The notes below the pieces were generated by a model, which was not told the origin of the DNA, did not search any database, and saw only the letters and a program-made list of their open reading frames with translations. From an uncultured Clostridia bacterium (GTDB taxonomy: Bacteria; Bacillota; Clostridia; Oscillospirales; CAG-272), in assembly GCA_944392615.1 (NCBI GenBank), contig CALXXF010000013.1:1-59330 (forward strand): a stretch of DNA of 59,330 nucleotides. The letters run 5' to 3'. Positions within the stretch are counted from its first letter, which is position 1. Every line of letters starts with the position of its first letter. This document shows, in pieces, positions 32,186-41,373 of this stretch. Position numbers and translations under genes: made by a program.

Positions 32186-35100
32186 ATGAAGAGATTTCTC
32201 AGCACAGTTTCCGTACTTCTTCTGCTGTCGATGGTTCTCGGCATTTTGCCGGCAGGACTTTTGTCATTTGCCGCAGGGGCAAAGGACAAGGTGCTCTTTT
32301 CTTCCTCATTTGAGACCGACGACCCGGCGATAAAAGAATCGACGTCAGACAGCGGATATTACGGCAATATAGCAAAATATGAGCTTTCCGCACAGGTGCC
32401 GGGCGAATTCACAGAACTCGTCGTCACCTCTTCGATACAAGGGTCAGCCGATTTCAAATCGGAGGAGTCGAAAAGGATGCTCTTTGACATGAGCTCATCG
32501 ACAAAATTCCTGACTGAGGCAAACAAGCCGTCTCAATCAAACCCGGTGTGGGTGTCGTTTGAGCTTGAACAGGCAAGGGCAATAGGCATTTACGTCATAG
32601 TATCTGCAAATGACGAGCCTTCGCGTGACCCCAAGTCGTGGAGGCTTCTTGCTTCCAATGACGGGCAGTCATATACCGAAATAGATTCACGTTCGCAGCA
32701 GACCTTTTCGGCGAGATTTCAGGCAAAAACATATGTGCCCGCCGACAATAAGACCGAATATAAATATTTCAGGCTGGAGATAACCGAAAACAACGGGGCA
32801 GCTACGATGACCCAGTTTGCAGACCTCAGGTTCGGCACAGGTATTGACGACGTGGAGACGGTCGGCGATTCTCCCATGGCGACCGTTGTAACGGCAGGAC
32901 CGACAACCTCATATGCCGGAACCGGTGCTTTTGACGGAAAAAGGGCTGTTGCCGTCTACGGCACCCAGACGCAGAAAACAGAGACTTATGCAAGAAACAT
33001 AATTTATTCCGGTCTTGATATAAAGGTCGGAGACAACACGCAGCTCAGTTACGTTCATTTTCCCGCCTTTTATGACGGCTCCACATATGATTATGAGTAT
33101 ACAGCGATGTATATGATGATCGATGTGAAATTCACGGACGGGAAATACCTCTCGGAACTCGGAGCCGTGAATCAGAACGGCTTTGTGATGGATCCTGTTT
33201 CGATAGGAGATTCATACTCGCTTTACTCAAGTCAGTGGAATTATCTTGAGACCGACCTTTCCGCGGTTGCAAAGGGAAAGACAATAGAAAGCATATACAT
33301 ATACTTCAGAATGGACGAAACCACAGAGGCTGCGACCTTCCTCGCCTATTTTGACGACCTTGTGATAGAGGAAAAAGCTCCTGTGACCTACGAGCACCTG
33401 TCAGATTATATAGTTACCACCCGCGGTACGAATGATTCCACTTCATTTTCAAGAGGGCTTACTGCGCCCTTCTGCACAATGCCTAACGGCTTCAATTTCT
33501 ATATGCCTGTCACGAACGTCGGTTCAAACAAGCCTTATGACTATTATGACGACGAGATAAAGCAGTTCAGCATTTCTCACATACCGTCCAACTGGGTGGG
33601 AGATTACGGAACGTGGCAGTTTATGGCAAACACCTCTGTTGATACCTCGGACATCAGCTCGGTCACGTCCGGAGCGATATCTTCAGGCAACATCGGGGCA
33701 TCCTTCTCACACGACAACGAAATCGCAAAGGCTCATTATTACAGCGTGACCTTTGACGAGGGCAGCAAGGCGTCCGGAGTTCAGGTAGAGATGACGCCGA
33801 CTGTGCACGGACTTTATGTGCGTTTTACCTTCCCTGAGGGAAGCGACAATGTGAATATTATTTTTGACTGCGCCAGGGCTGACGGAAGTCTGACGTACGG
33901 CTACGGAGGCAACGGCAGGGCATTTTCCGCGACAAGCCAGCACACCCAGAACGGCTCGGCAACTCTCAAGGTGTACGGTGAATTCAGCATTGAGCCGGAG
34001 GAGTGCAGGGTGCTAAACAGCAAGATGGGCATAGCGTCATTCCCCGAAGGGACAGAGGTCGTCACCATGAAGCTGGCGACGTCTTTTATAAACGTCGGGC
34101 AGGCGGAGCACTCGCTGGAGCTTGAAATAGATGACACTACTGATTTCGACGACGTCTTTGAAAGAGCACAGAAGGCGTGGGACGATATATGCGGGATATT
34201 CGAAATAGAGGGCGCTACATTCACCGAGCTTACGACCTTCTATTCCTGTGTTTACCGCATGTATTCATACCCCAATCTTTACAGCGAGAACGAGGGCACC
34301 AACGAGTCGCCTGAGTGGGTATATGCAAGCCCGTACAAGGGCGGCAGAAAGACGGACGGAAAGCTCTATGTAAACAACGGATTCTGGGATACATACAGGA
34401 CCGCATGGGCGGCGTACGCTCTGTTTACACCTTCTCTTGACGGCGAGCTGCTGAACGGACTTATACAACACTACGATGACAATGGCTGGATACCGCGCTG
34501 GGTCGCGCCCGGAGGGACGTCGTCCATGCTCGGAACAAGCTCCGACATCATTTTTGCCGATGCTTACGTCAAAGGCGTTGAATTTGATTACGAGGCGGCA
34601 TTTGAGTCGATGATAAGAAACGGCTCCACTGTCTCAAACAACGTCACCAACGGGGGGCGGGCTGAAAACGAAACGGCGATTTTTACAGGATATGTCACCA
34701 ATTCCACACAGTACGGTCTTTCATGGACGCTTGAGGATTACATATCCGATTACTGCATAGGTGTGATGGCTGAAAAACTGGGATACACCGACGAGGCGGC
34801 GTATTACTACAACCGCGCAAAATTCTATGTAAACATGTTCCATCCTACGCTGAAAATGTTTGTCGGCAAGAATGCCTCTGGTCAGTGGACAAATACAAGC
34901 TATGACGGAGTAGGCTGGTGGGGTGACTATTCGGAGACAAACGGCTGGACGATGAGGTTTGCGACAGTATACGATGCTTTCGGACTGGCTGCCACCTACG
35001 GCGGCAAGGCACGGCTTGAAAAGTATCTGGACGCCTATTTTGACAACAGCGTTGCGGCGATGAAGAGAGTCGCCACCGGAACGATCCACGAAATGATAGA

Positions 35101-36304
35101 AGCAAGAGAGGTAAGGCTCGGTCAGTATCAGCAATCAAATCAGCCGTCGCATGCGATACCCTACCTCTACGCTTATGTGGATGCTCCGTACAAGACTCAG
35201 GAAATAGTGCGAGAGGTGCTGTCAAGGCTCTATGTCGGAAGCGAGATAGGCCAGGGCTACTGCGGAGACGAGGACAACGGAGAGATGTCGGCATGGTATG
35301 TGCTTTCGGCAATAGGAATATACCCGTACAGCATGGGAAGCGGTCAGTATATAATAGGTTCTCCGCTTTTCGACAAGGTCACCGTGCATCTTGAAAACGG
35401 AAATGATCTCGTAATAACCGCAAAGAACAATTCGACGGAAAATATTTACATACAGTCGATGACGCTCAACGGCGAAGAGTACAACGACTGCTTTATAACC
35501 CATGAGGCAATATCTGAGGGTGCCGAAATAGTTTTCACAATGGGAAATAAAAAGTCCGAGTGGGGCACCGGCTCTTCTCCCGCATCTCTTACCGACGGAA
35601 GCGCAGAGGTGGAACCTGCAACGGATATAGTCACCGGAAGATTCAGAATATCATCAACGGCATTCAATCCTGACAAAGCGTCCGTACGCATAGTTTATGC
35701 AGGCGGGATCGACGGAGCTGCCAATCTCTTCGATGACGATGCAAATACAAAGACAACTGTTGAGAACGGCGCTCAGATAGTTGTTTCCTCAGGGGATCCG
35801 ATGGCGCTTGAGATATACACAGTGAGCTGCGACATGTCATCAAAGGCTGTGAGCTCTCTTAAGCTCGAAGGCTCATCTGACGGCAGGGAATGGGTCCTGC
35901 TCGACGAGCGCGACGGCCTTGAGTATGATTACAACAAGTACACGCGCTGCTTTGCAATAGCTGAGGAAAACATCGGAAGCTACTCCTTCTACAGACTCAC
36001 GATAGGCTCCTCGTCCTCTGCAAGCGTGTCGGAAATAGAATTCCTTGCTCATGAGGGAAGCGAGCCCGCCGAGGAGCCAGGCACACCCGATACGGAGCAG
36101 CCCGGCGTGACCGAAAATCCGGGAGAGGTTACGACAGCCCCGGACACCGATAATACCGGGACACCTGGTGAAAATGCAGGAACTGAAGAGACAGGCGGGC
36201 TGTCAGATTCCGCAATAGCCGTTATCATAGTGGCTTCTGTTCTGATTGCAGCCGCTGCCGCGACGGGTGCGGTTTTACTCGTAAGGGCGAAGAAAAAGAA
36301 ATGA
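32186..36304 (+). CDS. membrane-anchored GH92 alpha-mannosidase with discoidin-like modules
   Basis: A 1372-residue surface exo-alpha-mannosidase. Order: signal peptide (1-30), F5/8C-like beta-sandwich (about 50-230: VWVSFELEQARAIGIYV, WRLLASNDGQSYTEI), a second beta-sandwich with jelly-roll character, GH92 N-domain and helical catalytic domain (about 430-1130), another F5/8C-like module (LKLEGSSDGREWVLLD), a Pro/Glu/Thr-rich spacer, one transmembrane helix and KKKK tail. GH92 marks: NNGFWDTYRTAWAAYALF, GWIPRWVAPG, SNQPSHAIPYLYAY, and GYCGDEDNGEMSAWYVLSAIGIYP with the catalytic Glu and calcium region. GH92 enzymes remove mannose from N-glycans or mannans. ATG 32186 has GGAGG 12 bases upstream. 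There is no LPxTG motif, so anchoring is by membrane span. It is transcribed alone. Confidence 0.94.
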   Translation: MKRFLSTVSVLLLLSMVLGILPAGLLSFAAGAKDKVLFSSSFETDDPAIKESTSDSGYYGNIAKYELSAQVPGEFTELVVTSSIQGSADFKSEESKRMLFDMSSSTKFLTEANKPSQSNPVWVSFELEQARAIGIYVIVSANDEPSRDPKSWRLLASNDGQSYTEIDSRSQQTFSARFQAKTYVPADNKTEYKYFRLEITENNGAATMTQFADLRFGTGIDDVETVGDSPMATVVTAGPTTSYAGTGAFDGKRAVAVYGTQTQKTETYARNIIYSGLDIKVGDNTQLSYVHFPAFYDGSTYDYEYTAMYMMIDVKFTDGKYLSELGAVNQNGFVMDPVSIGDSYSLYSSQWNYLETDLSAVAKGKTIESIYIYFRMDETTEAATFLAYFDDLVIEEKAPVTYEHLSDYIVTTRGTNDSTSFSRGLTAPFCTMPNGFNFYMPVTNVGSNKPYDYYDDEIKQFSISHIPSNWVGDYGTWQFMANTSVDTSDISSVTSGAISSGNIGASFSHDNEIAKAHYYSVTFDEGSKASGVQVEMTPTVHGLYVRFTFPEGSDNVNIIFDCARADGSLTYGYGGNGRAFSATSQHTQNGSATLKVYGEFSIEPEECRVLNSKMGIASFPEGTEVVTMKLATSFINVGQAEHSLELEIDDTTDFDDVFERAQKAWDDICGIFEIEGATFTELTTFYSCVYRMYSYPNLYSENEGTNESPEWVYASPYKGGRKTDGKLYVNNGFWDTYRTAWAAYALFTPSLDGELLNGLIQHYDDNGWIPRWVAPGGTSSMLGTSSDIIFADAYVKGVEFDYEAAFESMIRNGSTVSNNVTNGGRAENETAIFTGYVTNSTQYGLSWTLEDYISDYCIGVMAEKLGYTDEAAYYYNRAKFYVNMFHPTLKMFVGKNASGQWTNTSYDGVGWWGDYSETNGWTMRFATVYDAFGLAATYGGKARLEKYLDAYFDNSVAAMKRVATGTIHEMIEAREVRLGQYQQSNQPSHAIPYLYAYVDAPYKTQEIVREVLSRLYVGSEIGQGYCGDEDNGEMSAWYVLSAIGIYPYSMGSGQYIIGSPLFDKVTVHLENGNDLVITAKNNSTENIYIQSMTLNGEEYNDCFITHEAISEGAEIVFTMGNKKSEWGTGSSPASLTDGSAEVEPATDIVTGRFRISSTAFNPDKASVRIVYAGGIDGAANLFDDDANTKTTVENGAQIVVSSGDPMALEIYTVSCDMSSKAVSSLKLEGSSDGREWVLLDERDGLEYDYNKYTRCFAIAEENIGSYSFYRLTIGSSSSASVSEIEFLAHEGSEPAEEPGTPDTEQPGVTENPGEVTTAPDTDNTGTPGENAGTEETGGLSDSAIAVIIVASVLIAAAAATGAVLLVRAKKKK

Positions 36305-36416
36305 CGTCGGATGGCAGCCGGTAATTCGGTGTGATTCAGACGGTATCTGAAACAGGCTCACCTGACTTTTTGGAAAGATAAGTGAGTTTTACCATCGCAA
36401 TATACAGGATATACAG

Positions 36417-36456
36417 GCGGGTCACCCTTTTCAGGAGGCTGACCCGCTTGCTTTTG
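36417..36456 (+). terminator. probable terminator of the GH92 gene
   Basis: GCGGGTCA (36417-36424) pairs with TGACCCGC (36440-36447), followed by TTGCTTTTG. It is 110 bases after the stop codon. The remaining bases of 36305-36630 hold nothing recognised. Confidence 0.65.
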
Positions 36457-36630
36457 CTGACGCGGCTTTGCCGGTGCCGAAGCCTGAAAAAAGCTTCTGC
36501 GGAATGCAGAGAATACTGAATTCTCCATGTATTTATGTGAGAAATGTTTCTCCGAGCGCTGACCGCACGGTGTGAGCCACCCGGCGGTTTGGTACGTCTT
36601 CTGCAATACGAATGAAAGAGGTGTCCGACT

Positions 36631-37143
36631 ATGGTGATAAGAAAGGAAGAACCAAAGGATTACGCCGCGGTATATGAGCTGGTAAAGAATGCCTTTGGCT
36701 CAGCTCAACACGCAGATGGTAATGAGCAGGACCTGGTTTGTGCCCTTAGAAAGAGCGACGCCTATATCCCGGAGCTGTCGCTGGTTGCTGTAACAGGCTC
36801 TGAAATTGCCGGTCACATCATGTTCACCCGCGTGAAGATCGCAGGAAGTACTCAGCTGGCACTGGCTCCGCTGTCTGTTCTTCCGAAATATCAGCGAAGA
36901 GGAATAGGCATGGCTCTGATCCAAAGCGGACATGCAATGGCACGGAAGATGGGATTTTGTTATTCCGTAGTCCTCGGAAGCGAAAAATACTATCCAAAGG
37001 CAGGATATGTCCCTGCAAGAGAATACGGGATCGTCTCCCCGTTCCCGGTCCCATACGAGAATTTTATGGTATGCAGACTGGCAGATGACGCTCCCGAAAT
37101 CTCAGGAACGGTTGAATATGCACGCGAGTTCGGAGTGGAATGA
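36631..37143 (+). CDS. GNAT family N-acetyltransferase
   Basis: A 170-residue GCN5-related acetyltransferase of the YhbS type. The acetyl-CoA binding motif A is LALAPLSVLPKYQRRGIGMALI (Q-RR-G-G/A), preceded by GHIMFTRVKI and followed by VVLGSEKYYPKAGY, a combination typical of the YhbS subgroup. A GAAAGAGG site lies about ten bases before ATG 36631. It has no cotranscribed neighbour. Its acceptor substrate is unknown. Codon use appears a little different from neighbours (more ATC and CAG/CTG codons), which may hint at acquisition but is not decisive. Confidence 0.88.
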   Translation: MVIRKEEPKDYAAVYELVKNAFGSAQHADGNEQDLVCALRKSDAYIPELSLVAVTGSEIAGHIMFTRVKIAGSTQLALAPLSVLPKYQRRGIGMALIQSGHAMARKMGFCYSVVLGSEKYYPKAGYVPAREYGIVSPFPVPYENFMVCRLADDAPEISGTVEYAREFGVE

Positions 37144-37274
37144 GATGAGTTTCGGCTTGCGGCTTTCAGTTGACAGGATACTCTCCGCGTCATTTCGCCA
37201 CAGTGAGGACGGGCTGTTCAAATGCGCTACATACTGTATTCGCGCGGACGCAAAAAAACGAGCTTGATGACAAG

Positions 37275-37324
37275 CAAAAATCGCCCCTGCGGCAAAGCCT
37301 TTAGCGGCTGACGCAGGGGCGATT
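37275..37324 (-). terminator. terminator downstream of pckG
   Basis: AATCGCCCCTGCG (37279-37291) pairs with CGCAGGGGCGATT (37312-37324), with an inner AGCC-type pairing. On the minus strand TTTTTGC follows; on the plus strand only a weak T-rich stretch follows, so it mainly ends the pckG transcript 160 bases after its stop. Confidence 0.8.
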
Positions 37325-37364
37325 CGGTCTATTTATTCTGTTTTAAAAGACACAGGGACCTTTT

Positions 37365-37470
37365 GAAGTCTTCATGAAAGTCTTTTTAAAAACCTTTATA
37401 GAAGTCTTCATGAAAGCCTTTTTTAAAAGTCTTTATACAAGCTTTTTAAAAGTCTTTTTGAAATGACTGA
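37365..37470. repeat. 36-bp imperfect tandem repeat between GNAT and pckG
   Basis: GAAGTCTTCATGAAAG occurs at 37365 and 37401, each followed by T-rich sequence ending CTTTATA; a third degenerate unit runs ACAAGCTTTTTAAAAGTCTTTTTGAAA. The last unit resembles sequence at 57271-57300 upstream of the GH4 gene. Confidence 0.75.
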
Positions 37471-37485
37471 CTGTAAGTACAGCCT

Positions 37486-39267
37486 TTATGCGTTTTTCAG
37501 ACGGTCCTCAAGTGCATCGAGCTGATTTCTGAGCTCTTCAGGAACAGTGTCGCCTATGAGTGCGTAAAACTCGCGTATGTTTGCCACATCATCCAGCCAT
37601 GCCTGTTTGTCGACGCTGAGAAGCTCATCCATTGTGCTCTTATCAAGGTCGAGCCCGGTTATATCTATGTCTTCTGTGTTGGGAATATATCCTATGGGCG
37701 TAGTCTTTGCGTCAGCTTTTTCGTCGCAACGGTCGAGCATCCAGAGGAGGACTCTAAGGTTATCGCCGAATCCGGGCCATATGAAGTTGCCCTCGTCGTC
37801 TGTCCTGAACCAGTTGACATGGAATATCTTGGGGGCTTTCGGTATCTTCTTGCCCATTTCGAGCCAGTGAGCAAAATAGTCGCCCATGTTGTACCCCACG
37901 AAGGGACGCATTGCCATCGGGTCGCGTCTTACCACGCCGACTGCGCCGGCGGCTGCTGCGGTTGTCTCGGACGCCATTATGGAACCTACGAACGTGCCGT
38001 GATTCCAGTCAAATGACTGATAGACAAGAGGAGCTGTCTTTGCTCGTCTGCCTCCGAATACGATGGCGTCTATCGGCACACCGTCGGGATTGTTGAATTC
38101 CTTTGAAAGGCAGGGGCAGTTGACCGCTTTAGCCGTGAAACGCGAATTGGGATGCGCGCCGCAGGTGGATTTGTCCGCCTTGTTGTACTTGGTGCAGTCC
38201 CAAGGATTTCCCTTCCAGTCTACGGCATTCTTTGGCGGATTGTTGTCAAGACCTTCCCACCATACCGTATTGTCGTCAAGATTATGTACGACATTGGTGA
38301 AAATTGTATCCTTCATTGTAGTGGCGAGCGCGTTGGGATTCGATTTTTCATTGGTTCCGGGTGCAACTCCGAAGAATCCGTTTTCGGGGTTCTGAGCCCA
38401 GAGACGGCCGTCCTTTCCGACTCTCAGCCATGCGATGTCATCGCCTACAGTCCATACCTTGTAGCCCTTTTCCTTGAGAAATTCCGGAGGAATGAGCATA
38501 GCAAGGTTGGTCTTTCCACATGCCGACGGGAATGCTGCGCAGATATACCTCGTTTCGCCGTTTGGCTTTTCTATTCCGAGAATGAGCATGTGCTCCGCCA
38601 TCCAGCCTTCGTTCTTTCCGAGCCAGGACGCAATGCGCAGAGCAAAGCACTTCTTGCCGAGAAGAACGTTACCGCCGTAACCGGAGTTGACCGACCAAAT
38701 GGTATTGTCCTCAGGAAAATGCACTATATATCTGTTGTTTTCGTCAAGGTCGGCTTTTGAATGAAGTCCCTTTACAAAGTCGGGTGAATCGCCGAGGGCT
38801 TTGTCAACATCTGTGCCTACCCTTGTCATGATGAGCATGTTGAGAACGACATAGATCGAGTCGGTCAGCTCGTATCCTATTTTGGAGAAGGAGCTTCCGA
38901 CAATGCCCATGGAGTAGGGTATGACGTACATTGTCCTGCCCTTCATAGAGCCTTTGAAGAGCTTGCCCAGCTTTTCATAGGTCTCTTTGGGGTCCATCCA
39001 GTTGTTGATATTTCCGGCGTCCTCTTTGCGGCGTGTGCAGATGAATGTCCTGCCTTCAACTCTTGCAACGTCATTTACCGCCGTTCTGTGGAGATAACAT
39101 CCGGGGAGCTTTTCCTGATTGAGCTTTATCATTTCCCCGGTTTCGACCGCCTGTCTGCGGAGATCCTCAGCCTGCTCTTCGCTTCCGTCTATCCAGACGA
39201 TTTTGTCGGGACAGGTGAGCGCTGACATCTCGTCGATCCATGCTTTTACATACTTGTTGTTTGTCAT
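37486..39267 (-). CDS. pckG: phosphoenolpyruvate carboxykinase (GTP)
   Basis: A 593-residue GTP-dependent PEPCK, interconverting oxaloacetate and PEP with CO2. GTP-type marks: the P-loop FPSACGKTNLAML, the kinase-2 region VGDDIAWLR, guanine-binding segment around FVGYNMGDYFAHWL, the mobile lid AKTAPLVYQSFDW and the metal/substrate Arg and His residues. The ATP-type family is excluded by length and motifs. ATG 39267 is preceded by AAGGAG at nine bases; the open frame continues 42 codons upstream but covers the leader. In anaerobes the enzyme often works in the carboxylating direction on the way to succinate or propionate. It is monocistronic, with promoter 39564-39592 and terminator 37275-37324. 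Confidence 0.96.
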   Translation of the reverse strand: MTNNKYVKAWIDEMSALTCPDKIVWIDGSEEQAEDLRRQAVETGEMIKLNQEKLPGCYLHRTAVNDVARVEGRTFICTRRKEDAGNINNWMDPKETYEKLGKLFKGSMKGRTMYVIPYSMGIVGSSFSKIGYELTDSIYVVLNMLIMTRVGTDVDKALGDSPDFVKGLHSKADLDENNRYIVHFPEDNTIWSVNSGYGGNVLLGKKCFALRIASWLGKNEGWMAEHMLILGIEKPNGETRYICAAFPSACGKTNLAMLIPPEFLKEKGYKVWTVGDDIAWLRVGKDGRLWAQNPENGFFGVAPGTNEKSNPNALATTMKDTIFTNVVHNLDDNTVWWEGLDNNPPKNAVDWKGNPWDCTKYNKADKSTCGAHPNSRFTAKAVNCPCLSKEFNNPDGVPIDAIVFGGRRAKTAPLVYQSFDWNHGTFVGSIMASETTAAAAGAVGVVRRDPMAMRPFVGYNMGDYFAHWLEMGKKIPKAPKIFHVNWFRTDDEGNFIWPGFGDNLRVLLWMLDRCDEKADAKTTPIGYIPNTEDIDITGLDLDKSTMDELLSVDKQAWLDDVANIREFYALIGDTVPEELRNQLDALEDRLKNA

Positions 39268-39394
39268 GGTTTTCACTCCTTTTCCAGGTCGTATTTTATA
39301 TTTTAATAAATGCTTTCTTGCCATAAGGGCGGCTGCCTGATAGTGAAAAACACGCCGCACAGCGTGCCGTCTTGCCGGCGCTTTTTTCTTCATC

Positions 39395-39490
39395 CTTAAA
39401 AGATGCGACCTTATAAAGATGCGACTTTGAGAGAAACGACTTTAAAAGATGCGACAAAGACGCAGGACAAAGATCTGACAAAGTCCAAAA
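39395..39490. repeat. degenerate AAAGATGCGAC repeats in the pckG leader
   Basis: AAAGATGCGAC appears near 39399, 39415 and 39451 with related GAAACGACTTT and AAAGATCTGAC units between. The block lies in the 290-nt untranslated leader of pckG (minus strand). Confidence 0.7.
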
Positions 39491-39563
39491 GACGACACAA
39501 AGTTGTCGGAGCGTATAAACAGCCGGTACAACAAGCCTCATTTTCTGACTTGAGTGCACCATA

Positions 39564-39592
39564 ATTATATAATACAACGTGTGCTTCTTCAA
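39564..39592 (-). promoter_or_regulatory. promoter of pckG
   Basis: On the minus strand TTGAAG (plus 39587-39592), 17 bases, TATAAT (plus 39564-39569). The predicted leader to the start codon is about 290 nt. No TG extension. Confidence 0.65.
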
Positions 39593-39713
39593 TCTGTGAA
39601 GGGAAGAATTAACAATTATTTCATAAAATTCGTTCTTTTTCACATATAGTTTACAACTGAACTATTATTTTTGTGCGATTTTCTTGCAATCGCGAAAAGC
39701 TATACAAAAAAAC

Positions 39714-39742
39714 TTTACAAAATGCGGCAAATGTGTTATAAT
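39714..39742 (+). promoter_or_regulatory. promoter of the DUF6472 gene
   Basis: TTTACA (39714-39719), 17 bases, TATAAT (39737-39742) preceded by TGT, an extended -10. It diverges from the pckG promoter. Confidence 0.8.
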
Positions 39743-39795
39743 AAGCACAGAGCGGGGGATAAACTCCCTGCATCATATGAAACGGAGGGACGGTT

Positions 39796-39978
39796 ATGGC
39801 TAACAATTCAAAATGCGAAAGCTGTGTTTTTTACGATTACGATGAGTACTACATGGTTTATCGTTGCAGACAGAACCTTGATGAGGACGAGAACCTGCGT
39901 TTTATGAATAAGAACAGCGCGGACTGTCCCTATTACAAGTTCTACGACGAGTATAAAAGCGTGGAAAAGCAAAACTGA
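39796..39978 (+). CDS. small cysteine-containing protein, DUF6472-like
   Basis: A 60-residue acidic, tyrosine-rich protein with the pattern CESCVFYDYDEYY-x-VYRCRQNLDEDE...DCPYYKFYDEY. The four cysteines (CxxC, then single C, then CPYY) match the small clostridial DUF6472 family as I recall it. The arrangement could bind a metal. A strong ribosome binding site (CGGAGGG) lies seven to eight bases before the ATG, and the gene has its own promoter and terminator, so it is certainly expressed as a unit. Function unknown. Confidence 0.8.
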   Translation: MANNSKCESCVFYDYDEYYMVYRCRQNLDEDENLRFMNKNSADCPYYKFYDEYKSVEKQN

Positions 39979-40010
39979 TGCTCTCGCACAGGGTTGACGT
40001 AAACAGACAG

Positions 40011-40040
40011 AAAGCGCCGCCGGTAAAAGGCGGCGCTTTG
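40011..40040. terminator. stem-loop ending the DUF6472 transcript
   Basis: AAAGCGCCGCC (40011-40021) pairs perfectly with GGCGGCGCTTT (40029-40039). The T-run is short (CTTTGAGT on plus, CTTTCTGT on minus), so termination may be partial, and it may also serve the convergent ogg gene. Confidence 0.75.
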
Positions 40041-40166
40041 AGTCGGTATGTGCGATTGACAAGCTGATGCGGCATCCGGAAGGCCTGTGTTAAGCAATGT
40101 TAGACGCAGGGCTGACGTACTGCAGCAGATAAACGCGGCGTAGTGAACTGCGCTGCGGAGATATCG

Positions 40167-41072
40167 TTAACCAACTATGTAGCGTTCATTATAGAACAGA
40201 TATTGCTGAGCTATACCTGCGTATTTCCCGAAATAGTTTCTCACATACTCGGAGGAATTGACTCTGGCGCCCCCTCGCGGTGAGCAAATGGCTGAATACA
40301 TCTCCGGATAGTGCCTTTCAAGTACTTTTTTCATCCACACGTCTATCGGAAACATGTCGTATTTTTCAAAACCGAACAGGAGGGCGCAGGAGGCGACCTT
40401 TATTCCAACGCCGTTAAGCGAGCAGAGGAGTGAGCAGGCGTCGTCCGAGCTCATGCCTTTAATCGAATCAAGAGAAATTTCTCCGGACGCGACGGCGCGT
40501 GCGGCAGACATGATATATTTTGAACGGAATCCGAATTTGAGTGCCGAGAGCTCCTGTTCGCTCGATTTGCGCGCAATCGTGCCGGCATCCGGAAATGAAT
40601 ATCCGGCGCATACCGTTCTGTCGGAGCCGGCGGCATAAACCGGCTCACCGTAGCTTTCGCAAAGGGCGCGTATGTTTTTCTTTATGCGCGGTATGTTGTT
40701 GTTCTGTGATATTATGAATGAGCAAAGAGTCTCCCATCCGTCCTGATTGAGGATGCGTATGCCGCTTGCGCGCTTTGCTGCTTCGGACATCGCTCCGTCT
40801 GACGGAAGGGAGGAATTGATAGCCTCGTAGTCGGTGTCAAGGGCAAAATAATGGTACCAAAGGCTGTCAAAATCCTCCGGAGTAGTCTCGAAAATCACAG
40901 TGCTTCCACAGGGTTGCGAGCAGCGCAGGAGTCTGCCGAAGGCTATTCCCTCAAAACTGTCTTCCCCGGTTTTGTCAAATCTGAAGCACTGGCCGCAGTC
41001 GAATATCTTTTCAAGAGAAAAGTTTTCAAGTTCTGTCACTGTTACAGATGCCGTCGATTTTTCTATCTTCAT
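40167..41072 (-). CDS. ogg: 8-oxoguanine DNA glycosylase/AP lyase (OGG1 type)
   Basis: A 301-residue bifunctional glycosylase removing 8-oxoG. The N-terminal OGG_N domain is present (FSLEKIFDCGQCFRFDK), then the HhH-GPD domain: SFIISQNNNIPRIKKNI, the helix-hairpin-helix LNGVGIKVASCALLF with the catalytic Lys (GIK), and FPIDVWMKKVL with the activating Asp. The layout matches clostridial Ogg proteins such as that of C. acetobutylicum rather than MutY or Nth, and no Fe-S cysteine cluster is present. No clear promoter was found; the upstream AT-rich stretch holds repeated TTATATTCTGA motifs (41090-41175). Confidence 0.93.
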   Translation of the reverse strand: MKIEKSTASVTVTELENFSLEKIFDCGQCFRFDKTGEDSFEGIAFGRLLRCSQPCGSTVIFETTPEDFDSLWYHYFALDTDYEAINSSLPSDGAMSEAAKRASGIRILNQDGWETLCSFIISQNNNIPRIKKNIRALCESYGEPVYAAGSDRTVCAGYSFPDAGTIARKSSEQELSALKFGFRSKYIMSAARAVASGEISLDSIKGMSSDDACSLLCSLNGVGIKVASCALLFGFEKYDMFPIDVWMKKVLERHYPEMYSAICSPRGGARVNSSEYVRNYFGKYAGIAQQYLFYNERYIVG

Positions 41073-41373
41073 CTTTCACTGCCTCTATTCTGATTTTTTA
41101 CATTTTTTATATTCTGATCGTGTTTACACTCTTTTGTGCTTTTATATTCTGACTTTCTTATAATTCTGATCATGCCCGCGTTTTACCGATTTTAACCCCC
41201 GGATACGTAGTTGATATGATTGCTCCGCTGAAGCCTGTCTTTTACATATGACCCCGAAAACACGGAGCGGTAGCGGCGCAGCGCGTACAAAGCCCCGACA
41301 CAGAGCGGTAGCGGCACAGCACCGTTGATATTATACAATGTCGCGGATAATTTTTCAAGGAGAAGATACGGAT
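41073..41373. other. intergenic region between divergent ogg and DUF6062 genes
   Basis: Contains three or four copies of a TATTCTGA motif (41090-41175) and two copies of GAGCGGTAGCGGC-CAGC (41264 and 41302). A TGATATTAT extended -10 at 41326-41334 may be the DUF6062 promoter but lacks a recognisable -35. Confidence 0.5.
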
